Of a stretch of DNA of 15,678 nucleotides, positions 7,293-13,882 are shown piece by piece (within the stretch, counting starts at the first letter, position 1; each line of letters starts with the position of its first letter). This stretch comes from Synergistaceae bacterium (GTDB taxonomy: Bacteria; Synergistota; Synergistia; Synergistales; Synergistaceae). The translations under genes and the position numbers were made by a program. The notes under the pieces were generated by a model. It was given only the letters and a program-made list of their open reading frames with translations. It had not been told where the DNA came from and searched no databases. The stretch lies in the NCBI GenBank assembly GCA_031271065.1, contig JAISWP010000096.1:1-15678 (forward strand). The letters are read 5' to 3'.

Positions 7293-8178
7293 GGGTTTCA
7301 TTCTCGTAACGGTTCTTCTCGTGTCGGCGCTTTTCCTGGGAGCCGCCCTATCCTACGCATGGTTCGCGAGGCAGGAGATGAGGCGCTCCTCCGGCGCCGA
7401 GTTCGCCGCGGTTTCACGGGGAGCCGCCTTGATGGCGCTTCGCGAAGTCTCCGGCTGGATTGCGGAGGACTCCTCCGAATATATATCGCCTCACAGACCC
7501 CTCTACTCGGGAATAGTGCCCTTCAAACTCGAATACGGAGACTTCACCGTCACGCTCTTTATAGAACCTCTCGACGACAAAATACCCATAAACGCCCTGT
7601 TTCTTCCAGACGGAGTCACGATCAAAAACGAATATGCCTACTCGTGGAGCCGTATATGGGAGATACTCGGGCAGGACTGCGGAGCGCTGGCGCTCGACTT
7701 TCTGGACGCGGACCGCTCGCCCCGTCCGGGAAGCAGAGAGGACGAAGGTTTTCCGAACAGGCCTGTTTCCGACTTGGGACAATTGCTGCGGCTGGGTGAA
7801 ATGAAACGGGAACTCCTTTATGTTTCGGGAGATTCCCCGGCGCTGGAGCGATTTGTGACGGTGTACGGAGATGCCGGGATCAACATAAATACGGCCCCGG
7901 CATGGGTCATAGCCATTATGGATCCCGGAATCGGATCGGACGCCATGGAAGGTCTGATCCGCTTTAGGGACCAAAACGCCATAAAAAGCGCGGAGGACCT
8001 GTCAAAGATCGCCGGGTTTTCAAGCACGGTGATAACCAGGCTCAAAAACGTGATAAACTATAAAAGTGAGTTTTTCGCTGTCAGGATCAAAGTCGCCGGG
8101 GGCGCGGGGGAACGGAGTTTCGAGGCGGTGCTGCGCCGCGCAGGAGGTTCGTGCTCTGTAGTCAGGTGGAGGGAGTAA
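7267..8178 (+). CDS. gspK: Type II secretion minor pseudopilin GspK
   Basis: GspK caps the pseudopilus tip with GspI and GspJ. The 303-residue product has a prepilin leader MKRRSRSSEG followed by FILVTVLLVSALFLG. As usual in GspK, the mature position 5 is not Glu (here Thr). Further family marks are DDKIPINAL (103-111), DFLDADRSPRPG (144-155), the following PVSDLGQLLRL (166-176) and GININTAPAWVI (204-215), with a helix-hairpin-like LSKIAGFSSTVITRLK after it. It is large for a pseudopilin, as GspK always is. The start overlaps gspJ by 26 nt and the stop lies 8 nt before gspL. Confidence 0.92.
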   Translation: MKRRSRSSEGFILVTVLLVSALFLGAALSYAWFARQEMRRSSGAEFAAVSRGAALMALREVSGWIAEDSSEYISPHRPLYSGIVPFKLEYGDFTVTLFIEPLDDKIPINALFLPDGVTIKNEYAYSWSRIWEILGQDCGALALDFLDADRSPRPGSREDEGFPNRPVSDLGQLLRLGEMKRELLYVSGDSPALERFVTVYGDAGININTAPAWVIAIMDPGIGSDAMEGLIRFRDQNAIKSAEDLSKIAGFSSTVITRLKNVINYKSEFFAVRIKVAGGAGERSFEAVLRRAGGSCSVVRWRE

Positions 8179-8186
8179 AGGGCCGT

Positions 8187-9335
8187 ATGAGGGGAAAGAT
8201 CGATACATACAATTTCAGACGGTACGGCGCTCCCGCGAAATCGACCGGAGGCGCGGCAGTCCTCCTTCGCTCGTTCGATAATCTCTTTGCGTACGAATTC
8301 TCGTTCCCGTTCCAGGGCATCTCCAGGGTGAAGGACGCGATCAGGCTCCAGTACAGGCCGTTACTGGGCGATGGCATAAATAACGTGGAATTCATACCTT
8401 TTTTCACCCAAATATCCAAAAAATCCTCCTCCGGCTGCGTATTTCTCCTGAACAGAGAGGAGACGTCCGGGGCCGACGATACGCTTTCCGGTGTGTCGCC
8501 CAAAGACGCGGTATGGCCCGCGCCGCTGGCGTTTGCCGGCGAAGTCGGACCGGACGGGCTTCTGATCTGGCGCGAAAAGGACCGTATCACCAGTGTGTGG
8601 ATAAAAAACTGGACCCCCGCTTTCTACAGGACATCGTCATCCGAGGCGGCCGCTCCGGATGATGAGGAGCGGACCGCGCTCGAATATATCAGGAGCATGG
8701 GCGGAGAGGCAGAAAAAATCCTCGTCGTCGATTCCCGTGACGTGTCGGATTCGGATCTCCAGTCGTGCGGCCTTAAGACCATAAAAGCATGTCCGTACTA
8801 CGCCGGTCTCGACCTGTCCGGCACGGGGGCCAACATGCAGGAACGCAGGGAGCGGATACTCGAGTCGCTCAGCAAGGTCTCCCGGGCGGCCCTTTTTTCC
8901 GGCGTTATATTCCTCCTGGCGGCGGCGGCCGTATTTATGCGCCAGTCCTCCCTCGAAGCTCTGGCGGAGGGACACTCCGCGAGTCTTTACGAAACGGCTT
9001 TCAAAGAGCGGTCGATGCAGCCTCTGGTGTCGGCGGCCGCGAAGCTCAGGAATACCGGCGAAGCCGGCAGGGATGACTCCATCGTATCTTATCTCAGGGA
9101 CGTCTCGTCCGTCTGGGGCCAGCTCGGAGACGATCCCGGCATAACGATAGAGACGCTCAAATACGGCTCGCAGAATGCGGATATAATGGGCACGGCCAGG
9201 GACAACGCGCCGATACAGAAACTGCGTTCCGGTTTGGAAAATCTCGGATATTCCATCAGGGTGGATAATATCCAGTCCATTCCAGGGGGCGGGATGCGTT
9301 TTTCCATGAATGTAACGGGCGGCGGCGCCAGATGA
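8187..9335 (+). CDS. gspL: Type II secretion platform protein GspL
   Basis: GspL links the cytoplasmic ATPase GspE to the membrane platform. The 382-residue product has a cytoplasmic N-terminal region of about 230 residues, expected to be a divergent actin-like fold of the GspL/PilM type, one membrane segment (about 234-250), and a periplasmic part with a coiled region and an alpha-beta domain at about 318-376. The frame is open to a possible start at 8151, but that lies inside gspK. ATG 8187 is preceded by GGAGGGAG at 8168-8175. Identification leans on topology and on its place between gspK and gspM, because the cytoplasmic domain shows no sharp motif. The stop overlaps the gspM ATG (ATGA). 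Confidence 0.8.
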   Translation: MRGKIDTYNFRRYGAPAKSTGGAAVLLRSFDNLFAYEFSFPFQGISRVKDAIRLQYRPLLGDGINNVEFIPFFTQISKKSSSGCVFLLNREETSGADDTLSGVSPKDAVWPAPLAFAGEVGPDGLLIWREKDRITSVWIKNWTPAFYRTSSSEAAAPDDEERTALEYIRSMGGEAEKILVVDSRDVSDSDLQSCGLKTIKACPYYAGLDLSGTGANMQERRERILESLSKVSRAALFSGVIFLLAAAAVFMRQSSLEALAEGHSASLYETAFKERSMQPLVSAAAKLRNTGEAGRDDSIVSYLRDVSSVWGQLGDDPGITIETLKYGSQNADIMGTARDNAPIQKLRSGLENLGYSIRVDNIQSIPGGGMRFSMNVTGGGAR

Positions 9336-9805
9336 CTCGCATCAGGGAATTTTTATCGGAGAGGGAGTTTCGCAGACCCCTCGCGATCTGCGCGGCGTCG
9401 GCAGCGATATGGCTCTTCTCCCTGACGCTCCTCTCGTTCTCGGTTGAATCGGCTGCCAGGACGGATTTCAGCCTCTCTTCAGCCGGCAGATTGCTCGACA
9501 GCGCGATGAAATTCAAGGCGCTTCCCAGAGCAGGACGGAACACCTCAGCGGGAAGCGACGATCAGCTGGGCGCCGTATCCCAGATAGTCGACGCCCTGGA
9601 ACTGAGGGACAAAATACGGCAGCTTCAGTCGAATCCATCAGGCGTCCTTATACAGCTCGACGGGATTTACGGGGACGAGCTGCGCGATTTTCTCTTCTCC
9701 GCCGAAAACAGAGGGCTCAGCATCATAGCCTCTGAGATAAGGGCGCTTCCCGATTCGGGCGAACGCGTCCTCAGCGTCACGTTCATGCTGGAGCCTGGCG
9801 GATGA
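9332..9805 (+). CDS. gspM: Type II secretion platform protein GspM-like
   Basis: This 157-residue protein has a short basic cytoplasmic tail, one membrane segment (about 17-36), a helical stretch and a C-terminal ferredoxin-like domain. The last includes DGIYGDELRDFLFSAENRGL, where a strand is followed by a helix, then a strand SIIASEIRAL and a final strand VLSVTFMLE. That is the GspM/PilO layout; GspM partners GspL in the inner membrane. It overlaps gspL and gspN by ATGA at both ends, so the three are translationally coupled. Sequence motifs are weak, and the call rests on architecture and order. Confidence 0.75.
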   Translation: MTRIREFLSEREFRRPLAICAASAAIWLFSLTLLSFSVESAARTDFSLSSAGRLLDSAMKFKALPRAGRNTSAGSDDQLGAVSQIVDALELRDKIRQLQSNPSGVLIQLDGIYGDELRDFLFSAENRGLSIIASEIRALPDSGERVLSVTFMLEPGG

Positions 9806-10413
9806 AATATTTGAAGGGCGCTTTTTATCTTTTACTGCTGGCCTTCACATTTCTTGCGGGGGCGCTTTTATTCGCGCCGTGGAAGGAGGCTGGGCTGTAC
9901 ACGTTCGAGCATATCAGGCTGGAAGCGGCCAGGCGCGGTTATTTCATAACCTGCGAGCGTATGGAGAGCTCCGGGCTGTTTCGTCCTTCGTATGTACTGA
10001 GCGGTCTCGAAATCGAAGGTCCCGCGGCGAGAGCGTCTATGGCGCAGGTGAAACTCGATATATTTCCGGCGTCCAGCCTCGTGTCGGGGAGGGCGCGGTG
10101 CAGAGCTGTATTTTCGGACGCTTTGGTGAAATACGTCCCGGGAGGCGAACTGAAAATGACGTCCGGAGAGTTCGATATTTCGGCCGGAATAGAGGCGGTC
10201 GCCGTACGCGACTCCCTTGTCGAGGGGGATATCGGCATGAGGGGCGATATAGTCTTCGACATCCGTGAGGGGGCTGTCTCGGAAAGTACAGCCGTAATAA
10301 AAGTTCCGCCGCTGATAAACGCTGTCCTGTCATCCCCGGCGCTGAGCCGTTTTGTGGAACCGTCGGGACAGGGCGAATGGAGGATCAGGGAGATTGAATT
10401 TCAGAGCAGGTAG
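9802..10413 (+). CDS. gspN: Type II secretion protein GspN-like
   Basis: The 203-residue product has one N-terminal membrane segment (about 7-25) and then a beta-rich periplasmic region containing LSGLEIEGPAARASMAQVKLDIFPASSL, reminiscent of the AsmA-like beta structure in GspN. Its place after gspM and before gspC fits GspN, a poorly understood and dispensable T2SS inner-membrane component. It is shorter than many GspN proteins. The start overlaps the gspM stop as ATGA. The stop TAG is 1 nt before the chosen gspC GTG. Confidence 0.6.
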   Translation: MKYLKGAFYLLLLAFTFLAGALLFAPWKEAGLYTFEHIRLEAARRGYFITCERMESSGLFRPSYVLSGLEIEGPAARASMAQVKLDIFPASSLVSGRARCRAVFSDALVKYVPGGELKMTSGEFDISAGIEAVAVRDSLVEGDIGMRGDIVFDIREGAVSESTAVIKVPPLINAVLSSPALSRFVEPSGQGEWRIREIEFQSR

Positions 10414-10414
10414 G

Positions 10415-11308
10415 GTGGGAATCACAAGAATTGTTCTCGCGGCGTCATGCGGCGTCATGCTTTCCTTTGTCCTGTCGGCGGCCGCCGGCGCGTTTCTCGC
10501 GTCACGTTCGTTCGATCTGCAGCGGGAGCTGGCCGGAATAGCGGCGGAGCGGCAGCCGTCAATTTTTTACGCCGGATCCTCCAATGACCGGGACAGGTTC
10601 AATATATCCTTCGCGTCTTTCGGCGTGAGGGACGCGAAACCCGAGACCCCTCCGGCCCCGGCGGTCCAGTTTGAGCCCGCGGCGGATATAAAAGACTTCA
10701 AACTCTCCGGGACCCTGCCGGGAGCGGGCGCGTGGATCGAGGCCGAATCCGGAGTCTCGTTCATACTCAAGGGACATGAATATGACGGTTACCTCCTCAA
10801 TGAGGTGACCTCAGACTCGGCTGTCTTAACAAAGGATGGAGAGCGGTTTTCCCTCTATCTCGTATTCTGGTCGCCCCCGGACAAGCGGCCGGACCCTCCT
10901 CCGCTCGTCGCAAGCGCGCCGCCGCCCGCTCCAAGGGCAGCGCGTCCGCCCAGGAACGCCGGTTCGGATGCGGATGTGGGTGTGGTCTTAGCCGAGCCCA
11001 ATGGAGGAGACGGCACGATAAACAGGGAGCTCTTGAACGAACTTTTGACGAATCCGCTCGCGGAGATTCGTAAAATGAGGCTGATTCCGGCTGACAACGG
11101 CATGATGATCGCGGGCATGAGGCCCGACAGTCTGTTTTTGAAACTCGGAATGCAGCCCAACGATGTGATAACCAATATCAACGGCATAGGAATAGACGAC
11201 GTCGGGAACGTCTCCAACGTCATAAGCTCCATGCTGTCGGGGACCAGGTTCGATTTTCAGATAGATCGGGACGGCGAACCGGTGAAGCTGGGCTATTCGG
11301 TGAAGTAG
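10415..11308 (+). CDS. gspC: Type II secretion protein GspC with C-terminal PDZ domain
   Basis: GspC spans the periplasm and joins the platform to the secretin GspD. The 297-residue product (GTG start) has an N-terminal membrane anchor (about 3-29). The homology region at about 92-153 contains FKLSGTLPG, GVSFILKGHEYDGYLLNEV and AVLTKDGERFSLYL. A proline-rich linker (about 154-182) and a PDZ domain (about 205-295) follow, the latter with FLKLGMQPNDVITNINGIGI. An upstream in-frame GTG at 10352 would overlap gspN by 62 nt, so the GTG at 10415, one base after the gspN stop, is preferred. A perfect 10-bp tandem repeat lies in the anchor-coding part. The next gene's ATG directly follows the TAG. 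Confidence 0.9.
   Translation: MGITRIVLAASCGVMLSFVLSAAAGAFLASRSFDLQRELAGIAAERQPSIFYAGSSNDRDRFNISFASFGVRDAKPETPPAPAVQFEPAADIKDFKLSGTLPGAGAWIEAESGVSFILKGHEYDGYLLNEVTSDSAVLTKDGERFSLYLVFWSPPDKRPDPPPLVASAPPPAPRAARPPRNAGSDADVGVVLAEPNGGDGTINRELLNELLTNPLAEIRKMRLIPADNGMMIAGMRPDSLFLKLGMQPNDVITNINGIGIDDVGNVSNVISSMLSGTRFDFQIDRDGEPVKLGYSVK
10441..10460 (+). repeat. gspC: Perfect 10-bp tandem repeat inside gspC
   Basis: GGCGTCATGC occurs twice head to tail, in the codons for the GspC membrane anchor. The unit is not a multiple of three, so gain or loss of one copy would shift the reading frame. Confidence 0.9.
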
Positions 11309-11728
11309 ATGAGAGGCTTTACGATGATGGAGACGCTGGCGGCGGTTTTGATCCTCAGTTTGGTCGCCGCGGCTTCACTGAAACTCACCGCCCTGTCGCA
11401 AAGGGGACTCTCCCAGGCCAGGGAGCGGGACGAACTTGTGAAAGACGCGCTGATACTGCAGATCAGGGCGTCGGTGAATCCTCTCGAAAAGTTCGGCGCA
11501 AGCGGGGACGTGTCGTGGACTGTGCGGGAAGCCTCGTCCCCTCTGTGGAAAGACGGAGGAATCGACATCGGCTCGCTGGGTTTTTCCGGCGAGGTAGCTA
11601 TGGAACTGGAGCCGTATAAGAACAGGACAAAAAAATGGCGTGAGATAGAAGTGAAAAGAAACGATAAGACGATAGTCCTTTTTCTCCCGGAACATGCGGA
11701 AGCTGTTTCCTCGGACGGCAGTTTATGA
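11309..11728 (+). CDS. Minor pseudopilin, GspI/GspH type
   Basis: The 139-residue product begins MRGFTMMETLAAVLIL, a canonical prepilin leader: cleavage between Gly3 and Phe4, Glu at mature position 5, then a hydrophobic helix of about 20 residues. The remainder is a small soluble domain. The ETLAAVLIL motif and short length fit GspI best; GspH is the alternative. With the GspJ-like protein and GspK it would form the pseudopilus tip. The major pseudopilin GspG is not excluded by the leader, but the protein lacks an obvious GspG-type C-terminal Asp-rich calcium site. Its ATG immediately follows the gspC stop codon (TAGATG), so it probably depends on re-initiation; GGTGAAG at 11299-11305 may assist. 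Confidence 0.7.
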   Translation: MRGFTMMETLAAVLILSLVAAASLKLTALSQRGLSQARERDELVKDALILQIRASVNPLEKFGASGDVSWTVREASSPLWKDGGIDIGSLGFSGEVAMELEPYKNRTKKWREIEVKRNDKTIVLFLPEHAEAVSSDGSL

Positions 11729-11730
11729 TT

Positions 11731-11736
11731 TATAAT
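11731..11736 (+). promoter_or_regulatory. Candidate -10 element before gspD
   Basis: TATAAT is a perfect -10 hexamer 3 nt after the pseudopilin stop, in one of the few real gaps of the operon. No convincing -35 lies 16-18 nt upstream, so an activator or chance may explain it. Confidence 0.3.
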
Positions 11737-11753
11737 GTACGAGTGTCTTGTGT

Positions 11754-11777
11754 GTTTCTTCTTCAAAGAAACCTTTT
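11754..11777 (+). terminator. Weak hairpin in the gspD leader, possible attenuator
   Basis: A perfect 7-bp stem (11754-11760 with 11766-11772, GTTTCTT/AAGAAAC) closes a five-base loop and is followed by C and four T (11774-11777). It is AT-rich with a short T run, so at best a leaky terminator or an mRNA-stabilising 5' structure, not a full stop in the operon. Confidence 0.35.
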
Positions 11778-11794
11778 AAAGAGGGTATGACTTC

Positions 11795-11801
11795 GAGGTG
11801 A
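11795..11801 (+). promoter_or_regulatory. gspD: Strong ribosome binding site for gspD
   Basis: GAGGTGA is a near-perfect Shine-Dalgarno sequence 5 nt before the ATG at 11807. The in-frame GTG at 11798 lies within this site, so ATG 11807 is the likely start. Confidence 0.7.
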
Positions 11802-11806
11802 GACGG

Positions 11807-13876
11807 ATGGGCAGACGCTCCATCGCGGTATGTGTTTTTGTCTTTCTTTTTGTTTCGATAATTTCAGGAATTCCCGCGAGGGGGGCCGAGACTCCCGCCG
11901 TTCCTCCGGATCAGAACGAGGTGAATCTCGTGGCCGCCGCCCGCGCCATGAGGATGTCCGGAAGAGTGCAGTTCAATTTCAAGGATCTGGATATAATTCA
12001 ATTCATACGATTCATGTCGGAGCTGCTCAGCGAGAATATAGTGGTGAGTCCAGGAATCAGAGGAACCGTGTCGGTCGTCTCCCCCAAGTCTGTTTCGATA
12101 GATGAGTCCCGTCTTGTGATGCTGTCCGCGCTGGAGATGAACGGCCTGTCTCTCCAGGACATGGGAAGCTACTCCAAAATTGTCCCGGGCAATGCCGGCC
12201 CGTCCAGCAGCAACGAAGTGGTCAGAGGACAGATGAGCGTAACGCCCGGGGAGCAGCTGGTAGTTCAGATAGTGCCGCTGAAATATGTCAAGGCGGGGTT
12301 CGTCATAGAGCCCATCCAGCTCGGCGTGCCGGGAATCGGTATGGCGCCGGTCTCCGGGGGATCGTCTTTACTACTGAGCGGCAGGGCTGTGGCATTGAAC
12401 CGCGCCATGAGCATAATCAAAGCTCTCGACGTGCCGGACAGCATACGCAGCGTCAAGACGATAGCGCTGAACCACACTTCCCCCCAGCTGGTGGAAGGGC
12501 ACCTCAACGCTCTGGCCAAGGAAGCGACCTCCAATCTGGCCTCCCTCATAGCCATAGGAGACGAACGGAGCGGAAAGGTCATTCTCGTCGGAACCAAAGA
12601 TTCCATGAAAGAAGCGGAAAAACTTCTGGCCGAACTTGACGTCCCGTCCACGTCGTCGAATTTCCACGTGTACAAACTGCAGAACGCGGACGCGGCCTCC
12701 GTGGCGGAACAGCTGAGCCAGATACTGGCGGTCGCTTCCCGCCTCCAGTTCCAGGCGCGGGGCGGAGGTCAGGGGCAGGATCAGGCCGGACAGGGGGCTC
12801 CTCCGATGCCGACCAGCGTGGTCCCGGATATTCCGACCAACAGCCTCATCCTCACCGCCACTCAGGAGCAGTTCGCGGCGATAAAAGAGATAATCGACGA
12901 ACTGGACGTCCAGCCTAAACAGGTGCTTCTGCGCGGGCTCATCGCCGAGATAAACCTGTCCAAACTCAACAGCGCGGGCATAGACTGGTCGGCGTGGGGC
13001 GGCGACGCCAGCGACAATCTCCTTGTCGGAGGCAGCGCTCAATTGGGCTCAGCTACTCTTCCGGCGCAGTTCATGCAATGGTTTCAGGATATGACGAAGG
13101 TCGAGGACGTCTATACCGACAGATATGGAAACGCTGTGACGACCACCAATACGCAGGGTATGGGGCTGGTTTACGCGTATATAAAGATGCTCAACCAGTA
13201 CAACGCGATCAACGTCCTCTCCATGCCCCGTCTCATGTGCACCGACAACATGCCCAGCGCGCTGCAGGTCGGCCAGGTGATACCGCAGCTCAAAGGGCAG
13301 CTGTCGGATATAACCAACCCGTCCGCCATGCAGAACAGCTACGAGTACAAAGATACGGGCCTGATACTGAAAGTCACCCCTCATATAAGAAGCGGCAACC
13401 TGGTGGCGCTGGACATCGAACAGACCATAGAAGACGTGCTGAGCACTCCGGGATCCACCACTCCGGTCACTTCTAAGCGTCTGATCAAGACCAACGTCAT
13501 GGTGGCCAACAACGAGACCATAATACTGGGGGGGCTGATCCGCGAAGTCGAACGCACACTCCGCAATCGCGTTCCGGGAATATCCTACATCCCTATAATC
13601 GGCAATCTTTTCACCTCCAGGGAACGCCAGCGCGAGAAGATAGATCTCATGGTATTCCTGACCCCGCTCATAATCGAGACGCCTCAGCAGGCCACCCAGG
13701 CCACCATCGACGTGACGACCGGCAGCGGGGGGCTCAGTCAGGGCGAATTTGAGACCATACTCAGGTACTACGATGAATTCAGGAAGTCGGAGTCCAGCGA
13801 GGGGGTATCCCAGGATCTCATGCGCCTGAGGCGCGAGATTGCGAGCCGCGACATAGATACCGGCGGTGCGAGATGA
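11807..13876 (+). CDS. gspD: Type II secretion outer-membrane secretin GspD
   Basis: GspD forms the outer-membrane channel of the T2SS. The 689-residue product has a Sec signal peptide (hydrophobic 6-22, likely cleavage near ARG-AE at 25-28). N0 follows (about 53-127, VQFNFKDLDIIQFIRFM), then N1 (153-210), N2 (216-280) and N3 (286-380, with a Gly/Gln-rich loop at 319-331). The secretin core is about 381-625: GIDWSAWGG (391-399), SMPRLMCTDN (472-481), the VPGISYIPIIGNLF signature (589-602) and the closing strand KIDLMVFLTPLIIE (611-624). About 65 extra residues at the end, helical and charged, may act as the pilotin-binding or stabilising S region. No lipobox is present. It has its own strong ribosome binding site and ends 6 nt before gspE. 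Confidence 0.95.
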   Translation: MGRRSIAVCVFVFLFVSIISGIPARGAETPAVPPDQNEVNLVAAARAMRMSGRVQFNFKDLDIIQFIRFMSELLSENIVVSPGIRGTVSVVSPKSVSIDESRLVMLSALEMNGLSLQDMGSYSKIVPGNAGPSSSNEVVRGQMSVTPGEQLVVQIVPLKYVKAGFVIEPIQLGVPGIGMAPVSGGSSLLLSGRAVALNRAMSIIKALDVPDSIRSVKTIALNHTSPQLVEGHLNALAKEATSNLASLIAIGDERSGKVILVGTKDSMKEAEKLLAELDVPSTSSNFHVYKLQNADAASVAEQLSQILAVASRLQFQARGGGQGQDQAGQGAPPMPTSVVPDIPTNSLILTATQEQFAAIKEIIDELDVQPKQVLLRGLIAEINLSKLNSAGIDWSAWGGDASDNLLVGGSAQLGSATLPAQFMQWFQDMTKVEDVYTDRYGNAVTTTNTQGMGLVYAYIKMLNQYNAINVLSMPRLMCTDNMPSALQVGQVIPQLKGQLSDITNPSAMQNSYEYKDTGLILKVTPHIRSGNLVALDIEQTIEDVLSTPGSTTPVTSKRLIKTNVMVANNETIILGGLIREVERTLRNRVPGISYIPIIGNLFTSRERQREKIDLMVFLTPLIIETPQQATQATIDVTTGSGGLSQGEFETILRYYDEFRKSESSEGVSQDLMRLRREIASRDIDTGGAR

Positions 13877-13882
13877 GGATAA

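Noticed and set aside
8151..8186. Upstream extension of gspL
   Set aside because: It would overlap gspK by 28 nt with no suitable ribosome binding site, whereas ATG 8187 is preceded by GGAGGGAG.
12180..12193. TTGTCCCGGGCAAT, 11 of 14 matches to the Noc binding site
   Set aside because: It is inside gspD coding sequence and a CCCGGG core is expected by chance in GC-rich DNA. Single degenerate match, so not called a site.
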